Shown here: piece by piece, positions 1 to 6,366 of the stretch | How positions within the stretch are numbered: position 1 is the first letter of the stretch | Layout of the letters: every line of letters starts with the position of its first letter | Assembly (NCBI GenBank): GCA_018714725.1 | Contig: DVMZ01000026.1 | Coordinates: 1 to 11,067, forward strand | Length of the DNA stretch: 11,067 nucleotides | Direction: 5' to 3' | Origin: Candidatus Scatosoma pullistercoris | Lineage (GTDB): Bacteria; Bacillota; Clostridia; Christensenellales; Borkfalkiaceae | Notes under the pieces: generated by a model | Told to the model about the DNA's origin: nothing | Databases searched by the model: none | The model's input: the letters and a program-made list of their open reading frames with translations, nothing else | Translations under genes and position numbers: made by a program

Positions 1-673
1 CGTTCTTATCGACGATATGATGCCTTTCCAGAATATCTTTCAGATAGATATTCTCAAACAATTCTTTCAGGTATTGGCTTTTGGAAGCATGGTCGTTCAA
101 ACGCAGCAGAAACGGCATTCCGCCATAAACATAATATTCTCCCCACGCATACCGCTTATCTTTGTCATATGCGGCATAAAACTCCCGAAAAGACAACGGA
201 TACACCCGTATCTCATCTCCCCGACCACGAAACTCCGTCAGAATATCCGACGAGAGCATTTTCGAATTGCTCCCTGTTACATATACGTCCGCATTCGGCT
301 TTCGCATCAGCCCTAAAACGACATCCACAAACCCGATGCGATCCTCCTCTTCCAAATATGGATTTTTTACGCTCTTCACCTTCTGAATTTCGTCCAGAAA
401 AATATAATATCGCTTATCGGCGTCCGTCAATTTGCTCCGGATATATTCCCCCAACTTTAACGGATTGCGATACATCGCGTTTTCATCGTCATCCAGCGAC
501 AGTTCTATGATTTGCGCATCCGGCACTCCGATCGAATTCAGATACTTATGATACAACTCAAACAGCAAAAACGATTTCCCGACACGGCGAATCCCCGTTA
601 TCACCTTTACCATTCCATTGTCCTTTTTGGCAATCAGCCGATCGAGGTATTGCTTTCTCTCTATAATGTTCAT
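1..673 (-). CDS. ATP-binding protein, AAA_14/DUF4143 family (COG1373), 3' end outside window
   Basis: Translating the minus strand from the ATG at 671-673 gives 224 uninterrupted residues up to the window edge, so the start is present and the C-terminus is missing. Visible motifs are a Walker A GIRRVGKS (about residues 27-34), a Walker B strand YYIFLDEIQ (89-97) with the D-E pair, and a sensor-like VTGSNSKM (132-139). These are followed by the R-V-Y-P-L-S-F-R-E-F block (156-165) and the L-K-D-I-L-E-R segment near residue 211. Those last two are characteristic of the archaeal-type AAA_14 ATPases that carry a C-terminal DUF4143. Family members bind ATP, but their cellular role is not established; many sit in accessory or defence-like regions. 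AGGTG lies 5 bases before the ATG, and a promoter lies about 45 bases upstream. The gene is monocistronic as far as visible. Family assignment is secure; function is unknown. Confidence 0.9.
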   Translation of the reverse strand, partial: MNIIERKQYLDRLIAKKDNGMVKVITGIRRVGKSFLLFELYHKYLNSIGVPDAQIIELSLDDDENAMYRNPLKLGEYIRSKLTDADKRYYIFLDEIQKVKSVKNPYLEEEDRIGFVDVVLGLMRKPNADVYVTGSNSKMLSSDILTEFRGRGDEIRVYPLSFREFYAAYDKDKRYAWGEYYVYGGMPFLLRLNDHASKSQYLKELFENIYLKDILERHHIVDKN

Positions 674-683
674 AACGACACCT

Positions 684-774
684 GCGATATTTTTTCGGGT
701 ACGTCCCATTTCATCGTCTATTATAACATTGTCTTTCCTCTTCGTCAAGCAAAACACGCGACATTTTTTCGGGT
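684..774. repeat. 17-nt direct repeat bracketing a promoter
   Basis: GCGATATTTTTTCGGGT at 684-700 recurs as GCGACATTTTTTCGGGT at 758-774, identical at 16 of 17 positions with the same orientation and starts 74 bases apart. The first copy falls in the expected 5' leader of the ATPase gene and the second just upstream of its -35 box. A third, weaker match to the first 13 bases lies at 828-840 (GCGACTTTTTTTC). Paired sites around a promoter are a common operator arrangement. That role is inference, and part of the match is a T-run, which is low complexity. Confidence 0.5.
720..748 (-). promoter_or_regulatory. Sigma-A promoter of the AAA_14/DUF4143 gene
   Basis: Read on the minus strand, TTGACG (743-748) is followed after exactly 17 bases by TATAAT (720-725). 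That is 5/6 and 6/6 to the vegetative consensus. The expected start of transcription is near 713, giving a leader of about 40 bases before the ATG at 673. The element lies between the two copies of a 17-nt direct repeat (684-700 and 758-774). Confidence 0.75.
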
Positions 775-942
775 TTATACCGATATTTCGTCGATCGGTG
801 TCGATAAAGTTCAAATCGCCTTGTTCTGCGACTTTTTTTCAAAAAGTAGAAAAACATTTGTTTGTAGAAATCGCGTTAAACGCATTCTTTGGGGGACAAA
901 TTGAAAATTTTACCTGACCTAAGGAAATTCCCGACGGCGCAG

Positions 943-1074
943 TCACGCACGCCTTACAGCACAAATTACAGGGTTTTTTGCAAGCGCAAATTTCAGTAAG
1001 TGCGTACCTCCGCAAAACAGGCTGAATGCTGCCCCGAATGCAGGTAGGTAGAAAGAGGCGTTTTTCACCCGCAA
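943..1074 (-). CDS. Doubtful small ORF of 43 residues
   Basis: A minus-strand frame starting at TTG 1072-1074 (or GTG 1066-1068, 41 residues) runs to a TGA at 943-945. GAAAGGG lies 7 bases before the TTG, and an extended -10 promoter element lies about 70 bases further upstream. The product would be short and hydrophobic in its middle. I do not recognise it, and length gives no real coding support; it may be chance or part of an intergenic repeat. It is listed because nothing else explains the 583 bases between 674 and 1256. Confidence 0.2.
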   Translation of the reverse strand: MRVKNASFYLPAFGAAFSLFCGGTHLLKFALAKNPVICAVRRA

Positions 1075-1144
1075 ATGACTACCCTTTCAATCCGTTCAAA
1101 ACAGTCAAAATCCCCCTGTTGATCATTAGACGTGTGCTTGTTAT

Positions 1145-1153
1145 ATTATATCA
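1145..1153 (-). promoter_or_regulatory. Extended -10 promoter element
   Basis: The minus strand reads TGATATAAT here: a TG one base before a perfect TATAAT, i.e. the TGnTATAAT extended -10 form. The best -35 at 17 bases is poor (TTTATT), which extended -10 promoters tolerate. Transcription would start near 1138 and run into the otherwise gene-poor stretch 1130-940, so a small RNA or a short peptide gene is possible there. Confidence 0.4.
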
Positions 1154-1188
1154 AATCAGCTGTTTCTAATAAAGATCAATAGCAAACT

Positions 1189-1221
1189 AATCCCCAAAAG
1201 TTGGAGAAACTTTTGGGGATT
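1189..1221 (-). terminator. Perfect 13-bp stem-loop downstream of hicB
   Basis: AATCCCCAAAAGT (1189-1201) pairs perfectly with ACTTTTGGGGATT (1209-1221) around a 7-base loop. It starts 36 bases past the hicB stop codon, the usual place for a terminator of the hicAB operon. The base after the stem on the minus strand is AGTTTGC rather than a clean T-tract, so intrinsic termination would be weak. Transcript 3'-end protection is an alternative role. Confidence 0.5.
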
Positions 1222-1256
1222 CAGCAAATCCGATGTCCTTTACTTTTTAGACAGGC

Positions 1257-1607
1257 TCACTTGGAATTTTCGGCATATTTGAGATATGCCTCAATCGCTT
1301 CGCTGACTACCGTGTTCAGCGTTTTGTCGCGCGTCGCAGCATATAACGCCGCCTGTTTGTGAAGTTCGGGATTGATACGCACGTTAAAACTGCCTTTATA
1401 CGGCTTATCGGGGGACTTCCCCACCTCCCGGCAATAGGCGAGATATTCATCCACGGCGTCGTGGAACTCCTTTTCGATCGTCTTTGCGGAGTCGCTTTCA
1501 AAGTTTACCATATCGGCGATCCCCTCAATTTTGCCGAATAAGACCTGATCCTCTTCGCTGTAATGGATTTCCGTATAATATCCCTTGTAAGTCAGTTTAT
1601 CCATCAT
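1257..1607 (-). CDS. hicB: HicB-family antitoxin
   Basis: The 116-residue product has the two parts of a HicB antitoxin. The N-terminal half (about 1-58: YYTEIHYSEEDQVLFGKIEG, later F-H-D-A-V-D-E-Y) is a partial RNase H-like fold that covers the toxin. The C-terminal half (about 72-112: SFNVRINPELHKQAALYAAT, then a helix with V-V-S-E-A-I) is a ribbon-helix-helix DNA-binding domain. HicB binds and neutralises HicA and, with it, represses the operon. The ATG at 1605-1607 overlaps the hicA stop in ATGA, a coupling arrangement; a second ATG follows immediately. GAGAGAGGT lies just upstream. The gene order hicA-hicB is the common one. Its likely DNA target is the palindrome at 1882-1908. Family call is secure. 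Confidence 0.92.
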   Translation of the reverse strand: MMDKLTYKGYYTEIHYSEEDQVLFGKIEGIADMVNFESDSAKTIEKEFHDAVDEYLAYCREVGKSPDKPYKGSFNVRINPELHKQAALYAATRDKTLNTVVSEAIEAYLKYAENSK

Positions 1608-1906
1608 AAATCACCTCTCTCCTTTAAGTTTTTCAAAAGCTGACGGATTGCATACTTTTTGACGATGTTTCCCGGGTGCGGCTTATGCAGGATGATAACC
1701 GTCTTGTCTTTTTCCCGACAGAATGCCACTCTCGACCCCGACGTCTTTCCCTTATTGCTTTCCTGATAACCGAGATAATTCATCAATCTTCTCAGTTCAT
1801 CATATGTCAAATCCACCGGAATCGTCTTGATTCGTTCTGTCAGTTTTTCAATTTGTCCTATCTCTACAACCCTTTCAGCTTTATTGCAACTATTTTTCAG
1901 TTGCAA
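1604..1906 (-). CDS. hicA: HicA-family mRNA interferase toxin; start uncertain
   Basis: The core matches HicA: TYDELRRLMNYLGY, then GKTSGSRVAF, then IILHKPHPGNIVKKYAIRQL, ending LKERGDL. This is the small dsRBD-like fold that cleaves mRNA; in this subgroup the usual G-S-H is G-S-R, and the histidines lie in L-H-K-P-H-P. The only standard in-frame start that keeps the first helix is TTG at 1904-1906. That codon lies inside the palindrome and about at the predicted transcription start, so it probably cannot be used with a normal leader. GAAAGGG (1870-1876) instead sits 8 bases before an ATA at 1859-1861, which would give a product beginning M-G-Q-I-E-K-L, as in typical HicA proteins of about 85 residues. 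I give the outer boundary; the true start is probably near 1861. Confidence 0.88.
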   Translation of the reverse strand: MQLKNSCNKAERVVEIGQIEKLTERIKTIPVDLTYDELRRLMNYLGYQESNKGKTSGSRVAFCREKDKTVIILHKPHPGNIVKKYAIRQLLKNLKERGDL

Positions 1907-1908
1907 TA
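1882..1908. promoter_or_regulatory. Palindromic operator of hicAB
   Basis: TATTGCAACT (1882-1891) and AGTTGCAATA (1899-1908) are perfect 10-bp inverted arms around a 7-base spacer. The palindrome begins 2 bases past the -10 box of the hicAB promoter, so it covers the expected start of transcription. That position and symmetry suit a dimeric ribbon-helix-helix repressor such as HicB. Direct binding is inferred from known HicB autoregulation, not shown here. Confidence 0.7.
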
Positions 1909-1910
1909 TT

Positions 1911-1939
1911 ATTATATCTTAGAAACTCCAAAAAGTCAA
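1911..1939 (-). promoter_or_regulatory. Sigma-A promoter of hicAB
   Basis: On the minus strand, TTGACT (1934-1939) and TATAAT (1911-1916) are separated by exactly 17 bases, matching 5/6 and 6/6 of the consensus. The predicted start is around 1904, inside the palindrome. This is a strong promoter of the kind expected for a tightly autorepressed toxin-antitoxin operon. Confidence 0.8.
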
Positions 1940-2051
1940 GAGATTTTTCGATTTTTTTCAAGAAAATCAAAACTCCCCCGCGTTCATGTATCGGGAGCCG
2001 GAAACGGTGACGCACTGGAGGTGCAGTATGTTTATTATATCTAATGAAAAG

Positions 2052-3785
2052 TCACAAAAAATATGTGAGAAAATAACAAATGGCCATAGTGTGTGCGCTT
2101 GGTAATAAACAAGGATCCCACTGATGTCCCGGCAGCAGCCCGCAGTTCATGAGTCCGTGCAATCCGTTGCGGAACATACAGCGGTTCTTATAGTAATTTT
2201 CGATCCGGCACGCCGTATCGCTTTCCGCTTCGCATACGCCCGCGGCGATCAGATTGACTCCGTCCGCGATAAACGGCCCCTCCGTCTGCGGTTCGGTCGG
2301 TTTTCTGCCCGCGTGCATGGGCAGCACGATCTCGTCGCCGTCCGAATACGCCGCCTCCGCGGTCGCCAGAACCCGGCGCATACAGCAAAGGTAATCGGCG
2401 TATTCCTCCTCCATCTCCCCGAGCGCCCGATCCGCGTATTTTCCGAACGCCCGAATCGCCGCCTCTTCCGCCTGCAAATTGTATATATCCGTCTTCGTCC
2501 AATTCTGGTACACTTCCGACCAATCGCATGAGCGCACGGGCGGAAACAACCCCTTCCCCGCATACTCCCCCTCTTTCGTGCCCGCGCGCGTCCGCTCGAT
2601 GTAACGGAACATCGAAAGGAGGGGCTCGCGGTATTTCTCGTAGGCGTCCCGACCGCGGCAGAGGATGTGCCTTGCGATCGTCTCGCAGACCGCCGCGCCG
2701 TCGCCGCCCCAGCCGATCGAGCCGTCCCTCGTGCGCACCGCGCCCTTATCCGCCCCTTCGGCGACGTACAATTCTTTCAGATAAAAATCGATGACCTCCG
2801 CCGTATAATCCGCAAAATCCCCGGCGCGGTCGAGCGCGCGGAGCATGCACACCGCTTCGGCGGGCCAGATGTTGTTCTGCAATCCGCCCTGCCTGGGGAT
2901 GACGTACGGCTTTCCGACGGGGCGGGCAAACATCTGCAAACACCCCGCGATCAGCGTCCGGTACATCGTCCGCATTTCGCCCGCCGACCGATTTCCGCGC
3001 CAGACGGGATACCGGCGGATGCGTGAGAGTTCCCCCGCCCAGAACGACCGTATTTTTGTGCATTCCGCCGCGTAATTTTCGGGTATCGCCGCCGGCTGTC
3101 CCTCCCGTCGGAAGGTGAAAAACAAATCTCTTTCCCCGCCTGCGGGGATCTCGCAGGTCAGCATGAGCAGCCCCCGCAGATGCCACGGAACCCCTTTGAC
3201 GTTCCCCTGCCATACGGGATGCAGACTGTCGATCTCCGCCATGCGCAAAACGGCGTTCCCGTCCCGCAGAGATTCCCCGTCGAACCGGAACCCGGCGGGG
3301 ATAAAACCCCAATTCCGCACGTTGGTGTTGAGATGGGCGTAGCCGTCCGGCTCCGAACCGGTCAGGCGCACCATCTCCCCCGTCCGCGCCAGCAGAGAAA
3401 TTTTCTGCATGACCGGCTGCGGCGTCCGATTTTTCAGGGTGACCCTGACATACGCCGCCGGGCTGCGTTCCGCCGTGCAGAATGCCTCCATGCGCAGGGA
3501 AATCCCCCCGCAGCGACAGGAAAAGGCGTGCACGGGGATGCCGTCTTTGTCCCGCTCGTAGCGAATGCGCTTGAAATCGATCTCTTCGAATGTCTCGCCG
3601 AGCAGAAGTTTGACCGCCGAAGCCGTATACAGCCATGGCCATGTATCTGCCGAAACGGGCTCGAACAGGATTTTCCCGTCCGGCCACATCGTAACCACTT
3701 CCTCCGCGCGGGGCGGGTGCAGATACCTTTTTACCGTAAAAGGACGTTCCCAACGCGCTTTCTCGCCGATATAGACATAACTCAC
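2052..3785 (-). CDS. Six-hairpin glycosidase-like protein
   Basis: 577 residues. The first 240 or so are rich in beta strands (for example R-V-T-L-K-N-R at 114-120 and L-F-F-T-F-R at 221-226) and look like the beta-sandwich that precedes the catalytic barrel. From about 265 to the end it is mostly helical with Trp/Gly-rich loops (GGLQNNIWPAEAVCMLRALD at 300-319, S-I-G-W-G-G-D-G at 356-363, GLHGLMNCGLLPGHQWD at 541-557). That pattern resembles an (alpha/alpha)6 six-hairpin glycosidase. I cannot name a GH family or a substrate; candidate acids include E310, D362 and D508. No signal peptide is visible, so it would be cytoplasmic. The start is GTG 3783-3785 with GGGAGG 10 bases upstream. The last 20 or so codons are in AT-rich DNA, unlike the rest, so the C-terminus may be a junction product. 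Fold call is moderate; activity unknown. Confidence 0.7.
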   Translation of the reverse strand: MSYVYIGEKARWERPFTVKRYLHPPRAEEVVTMWPDGKILFEPVSADTWPWLYTASAVKLLLGETFEEIDFKRIRYERDKDGIPVHAFSCRCGGISLRMEAFCTAERSPAAYVRVTLKNRTPQPVMQKISLLARTGEMVRLTGSEPDGYAHLNTNVRNWGFIPAGFRFDGESLRDGNAVLRMAEIDSLHPVWQGNVKGVPWHLRGLLMLTCEIPAGGERDLFFTFRREGQPAAIPENYAAECTKIRSFWAGELSRIRRYPVWRGNRSAGEMRTMYRTLIAGCLQMFARPVGKPYVIPRQGGLQNNIWPAEAVCMLRALDRAGDFADYTAEVIDFYLKELYVAEGADKGAVRTRDGSIGWGGDGAAVCETIARHILCRGRDAYEKYREPLLSMFRYIERTRAGTKEGEYAGKGLFPPVRSCDWSEVYQNWTKTDIYNLQAEEAAIRAFGKYADRALGEMEEEYADYLCCMRRVLATAEAAYSDGDEIVLPMHAGRKPTEPQTEGPFIADGVNLIAAGVCEAESDTACRIENYYKNRCMFRNGLHGLMNCGLLPGHQWDPCLLPSAHTMAICYFLTYFL

Positions 3786-3818
3786 CGCCGTTTTCCTCCC
3801 GAATTTACAGATGTCCTT

Positions 3819-3847
3819 ATTTTACACGCCGGAACGCCTGTTGTCCA
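3819..3847 (-). promoter_or_regulatory. Putative promoter of the glycosidase-like gene
   Basis: On the minus strand TGGACA (3842-3847) and TAAAAT (3819-3824) are 17 bases apart, each 5/6 to consensus. The predicted start near 3812 gives a leader of about 27 bases containing the GGGAGG ribosome site. This supports the gene being transcribed separately from the upstream secretion-like operon. Confidence 0.55.
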
Positions 3848-3962
3848 TAGCAAAAACGGCGCAAAGCATATCTTTTTCGGATTCAAAAAAGACGGTTCTT
3901 TTCCGGAAAGCGGGGGAATATTGCCAGCCACGCTCTCCCGCCATGTCAATGGCGGCGTCCGC

Positions 3963-4181
3963 TCATTTTAAAAGCAAGGGATTGCGTATTTCTTCGATAA
4001 CGGCTTCGCCCGTAACGGACTTTTCCTCCATGAAAGGCAGTTTCTTCCCTATCCATAACGAATGCGGTCCTGCTTCCGGCGTCAGAAAACGGATATATCC
4101 CTCCGCGCTTTCCCCAAAGCGCAAATCATCTCTGCCGATCGGACGGATTCCGCCCGGAAGACGGGAGAATCCTGCCGCATA
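3963..4181 (-). pseudogene. Start-less open frame, likely 3' remnant of a gene
   Basis: Just past the stop of the 427-residue gene, in a different frame, the minus strand is open from about 4214 to a TGA at 3963-3965. It encodes a natural-looking tail of about 72 residues that includes LPGGIRPIGRDD, FGESAEGYIRFL and VIEEIRNPLLLK. There is no convincing start codon at the front; one internal ATG would give only 22 residues. The frame has protein-like composition and typical ending, so I read it as the surviving 3' end of a gene cut by rearrangement. FGESAEGYIRF faintly recalls the FGxxGEGYIR segment near the C-terminus of fold-type I aminotransferases, but that is too weak to name it. It could also be chance. 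Confidence 0.35.
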
Positions 4182-4190
4182 TTTCCGATC
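4137..4190 (-). other. Nested inverted repeat at operon end
   Basis: GATCGGA (4137-4143) pairs with TCCGATC (4184-4190), which overlaps the stop codon of the zinc-ribbon gene. Inside it, GATTC (4146-4150) pairs with GAATC (4167-4171), and CCCG (4153-4156) with CGGG (4162-4165). The nested fold would form at the end of the operon transcript and could act as a 3' stabiliser or weak terminator. No T-tract follows on the minus strand. Confidence 0.35.
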
Positions 4191-5472
4191 AGCCGAGTTC
4201 GGTTTTCGCCCGTTTTATCTCTTCCGTCAGACTGTCGATTTTTCCCTTCAGGGCGCTTTCCTTCCCGACGATCCCGTCATATTTTTCCCGTACCTCTTCG
4301 TATGCCGGGTCTTTGATGCTCTCCTTCGTATCGCCGACCGCGATCGCCTCCGTTATGCCGCTGACGAATGCGCCCAAAAACGCCGCGACGACGCCGGCGA
4401 CGGGTGTGCCGATCACGATGAAAATCACCTTGAGCGCGGTATGCCAGGAATCCAGGACGGAAGAAAGCGCAAACACGAGAGCAAAGACCAGCATGACGAC
4501 CCCCGCCGTTATGAAACTGACCCTCATTCCCCAGCGGTCGAACCCGTCGCTCTTTTTCTTTCTCTTTTCCGTCTTTTCCTCGTAAGCCGCTTTCTTCGCT
4601 TCGTAGTCCGGCTGTATCTTCTCTTTTTCTTTCGACAATTCGTACAGCTCTTTTTGTATATCCCCGATCTTTGCCGTACATTCCTCAATGGTTTTTCTCG
4701 CCGCCGTGACCCGCCTGTTTCTCGCTTCGAGACGCTCCTTCTCCCGCTGTTCCCGCTCCTTTTTCTCTTGCTCCGCCTTCCGCCGGCGCTCTGCCTCTTC
4801 CGCCTCTCTCTTCTGTTTGTCCAGCAGGCGAAGTCTCTCTTCTTCCGCCTTCTTCGCCCGTTCTTCCGCCTCTTTGCGCCGGCGCTCTTCTTCGCGCAAT
4901 GCCGCGGCGTGCTCCGCGCGCCTGCGCTCGTATGCGGCGTATTCCTCGTCCGCCCCGCCGAATTGCTCGTCTTTGAGGATCTGCGCCGCCACGCGGATCT
5001 GACCTTCGATCGCAGCCCCTTCCAAAAGGGTATAATTTTTCGAAGCGACGCGGATAAGGCCTATGTATCCGCGCGGATCCTCCGGCCTCTCGTCCGTCAT
5101 CTCGTTGCAGACCGCCTCCGCCTCCGAATATTTCCCCCGGATACACAGCGAGCGCGCCTTGGCGAATTTCTGCTGAAACAGCGCCTCTTCCTCCTCCTGT
5201 TTTTCGAGCAGCGCGTCGATCCCGCTTTCGATGTCCGCAAGATCGCCGATACCGCCCGCCCCGCCCGCTTCCGCGGCGGTCTCTTCCGCCCGAACGGCGT
5301 CCAGCCTGCACCCGCATTCGGGGCAAAACAGCGTTCCCGCTTCGACGCGGGCGCCGCATTCGGGGCAAAACGCCCCTTTTTCCGCCTCGTGCTGCGCGAC
5401 GCTGCAGCCGCATTTGGTACAAAATTTGACAGCATCCTGTAATTGAGCTCCGCATTCAGGGCAAATTTTCAT
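4189..5472 (-). CDS. Double zinc-ribbon, coiled-coil, two-TM protein of the T7SS-like operon
   Basis: 427 residues in ordered parts. Two zinc ribbons occupy 1-57, with CPEC pairs at Cys4/7, Cys18/21, Cys36/39 and Cys50/53. A TPR-like module spans about 95-180 (RGKYSEAEAVCNEM, then GYIGLIRVASKNYT). A long charged coiled coil covers about 180-305, almost all E/R/K/A. Two hydrophobic segments lie at about 317-338 and 346-376, and a final coiled coil at about 385-425. The long N-terminal part is likely cytosolic because it holds zinc ribbons. The TPR-like module is paralogous to that of the gene at 10483-11067. It is the last gene of the operon, 15 bases after the 198-residue gene; ATG 5470-5472 has GGGAGGT 6 bases upstream. 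As the only membrane protein visible in the operon, it is a candidate anchor for the soluble ATPase; that role is inference. Confidence 0.85.
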   Translation of the reverse strand: MKICPECGAQLQDAVKFCTKCGCSVAQHEAEKGAFCPECGARVEAGTLFCPECGCRLDAVRAEETAAEAGGAGGIGDLADIESGIDALLEKQEEEEALFQQKFAKARSLCIRGKYSEAEAVCNEMTDERPEDPRGYIGLIRVASKNYTLLEGAAIEGQIRVAAQILKDEQFGGADEEYAAYERRRAEHAAALREEERRRKEAEERAKKAEEERLRLLDKQKREAEEAERRRKAEQEKKEREQREKERLEARNRRVTAARKTIEECTAKIGDIQKELYELSKEKEKIQPDYEAKKAAYEEKTEKRKKKSDGFDRWGMRVSFITAGVVMLVFALVFALSSVLDSWHTALKVIFIVIGTPVAGVVAAFLGAFVSGITEAIAVGDTKESIKDPAYEEVREKYDGIVGKESALKGKIDSLTEEIKRAKTELG

Positions 5473-5487
5473 GACATGACCTCCCGT

Positions 5488-6084
5488 TTATTTTCCCGGC
5501 GATACGTTCAGATAATCGCTTAAAGCGCCGACGACCCTTTCCAGCGCCGACGACGCGCCTTCGTTGAGCGCTTCCGTCTCCCGGCAGAGCGCCTCCGCCT
5601 GTCCGATGCAGGTTTCCGCCTTGCGCAGATCCGCCTGCAAAAACTCCAGATCGTGTTCCAGACCGCACAGCTTCTGATATACTTTTTCCGAAACGGCGGA
5701 CGCCGCGGCGCATTGCGACGCCGCGCGATCCGCCTGTTGTTTCAGCTGCGCATACTGCGGATTGGGTTCCTCCGTCGTCTTTGTCCCGCCGTTTTCCGTC
5801 CTCTGCGTCCGGGAGACGGTCTTGTCCGTCCGCGAAAGCTCCGATTCCAGCCCCGCCCGCGCGTTTGCATACGCGCTCTTTTTGCCGCGCGCCTGCGCCA
5901 GAAGTCCGCGGGCGGAGACGACGCACTCTTCATATGCGCGCACCTTCCCGGCGATCTCCGCGCGCGCGTCCCGAAGCAGCTGCAAAAGATACCGGAAGTC
6001 CTCCGCCGATCTCTGCGCGAAATCGCCGACTTTTTCCCGAAAGCGCGCGACGGCCTGCATGCGGGCGTCCGCTTTGTAACTCAC
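5488..6084 (-). CDS. Helical coiled-coil protein of unknown function
   Basis: 198 residues starting at GTG 6082-6084, which overlaps the previous stop in GTGA and has AGGGAGG 8-9 bases upstream. Upstream codons in the same frame are Arg/Gly-rich shadow translation of the previous gene, so the longer frame is rejected. The protein is almost wholly helical: one predicted coil at about 8-90 (MQAVARFREKVGDFAQ onwards), a Thr/Glu/Asn/Pro-rich linker at about 93-110, and a second coil at about 111-190. No signal peptide, membrane segment or zinc site is visible, though Cys are scattered (54, 125, 140, 159, 167). I do not recognise a family. Its place directly after the WXG100-like genes suggests an accessory or chaperone-like partner, or a longer helical-hairpin substrate. 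Confidence 0.75.
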   Translation of the reverse strand: MSYKADARMQAVARFREKVGDFAQRSAEDFRYLLQLLRDARAEIAGKVRAYEECVVSARGLLAQARGKKSAYANARAGLESELSRTDKTVSRTQRTENGGTKTTEEPNPQYAQLKQQADRAASQCAAASAVSEKVYQKLCGLEHDLEFLQADLRKAETCIGQAEALCRETEALNEGASSALERVVGALSDYLNVSPGK

Positions 6085-6362
6085 AGCGCCGCCACCTCCC
6101 TCTGCAATCCGTTCAGCTCCCGGCCTTCCCGCTCCGCGTCGTACATCGCGGCGTGGGAACAGGCGCGTTCTGCCTCCGTGACGCAATATACGAGCTCGTC
6201 CGCCTTCCGGGCGACGGGCGACGTATAGCGGAAAAAGGACTCTGCCACATCGTCCCGCCAGCCGTCGGAAGAGGCGTACTCTCCGGACAGGCAGTCCGAG
6301 ACCTCCTTCGCCTCCCGCTGTATCTGCAAGGCAATGCCGACCGCCTTTCTGATCTCTTCCAT
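6081..6362 (-). CDS. WXG100-like small protein B2
   Basis: 93 residues from ATG 6360-6362, chosen over TTG 6375-6377 because AGGTG sits 5 bases upstream. The product is two helices joined by S-D-G-W-R-D-D-V-A-E-S-F-F (about 32-44). Trp35 sits at the turn, followed nine residues later by Phe43-Phe44, a spacing like the W-x-G turn of WXG100 proteins with Gly replaced. A C-terminal tail of about 30 residues extends the second helix. There is no signal peptide, as expected of WXG100 proteins. It follows gene A2 by 4 bases and overlaps the 198-residue gene by 4, so it is probably made in fixed ratio with A2 as a heterodimer. Similarity to B1 is limited to the Trp/Asp turn and overall layout; the family call is from pattern and context. 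Confidence 0.7.
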   Translation of the reverse strand: MEEIRKAVGIALQIQREAKEVSDCLSGEYASSDGWRDDVAESFFRYTSPVARKADELVYCVTEAERACSHAAMYDAEREGRELNGLQREVAAL

Positions 6363-6366
6363 GTCC

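Noticed and set aside
17..917. Several plus-strand ORFs of 99-130 codons
   Set aside because: They are antisense to the AAA_14/DUF4143 gene or to its promoter region and encode low-quality, His/Arg/Phe-rich sequence.
2028..2105. 25-codon plus-strand ORF with GGAGG 7 bases upstream
   Set aside because: The ribosome site is good, but the ORF is very short, antisense to the end of the glycosidase-like gene, and gives no recognisable product; chance is likelier.
2746..3753. 335-residue minus-strand frame inside the glycosidase-like gene
   Set aside because: Overlaps the 577-residue frame completely, is Gly/Arg-rich and lacks a ribosome site; the 577-residue product shows the coherent fold.
3938..3955. 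7-bp hairpin CCGCCAT / ATGGCGG with a 4-base loop
   Set aside because: Possible terminator after the gene remnant, but short and with no T-tract on either strand, so not listed as a feature.
3811..5442. 543-residue open frame on the plus strand
   Set aside because: It lies antisense to the zinc-ribbon coiled-coil gene. Its Arg/Leu/Phe-rich composition is what the reverse of E/K/R codons gives, and no domain is visible.
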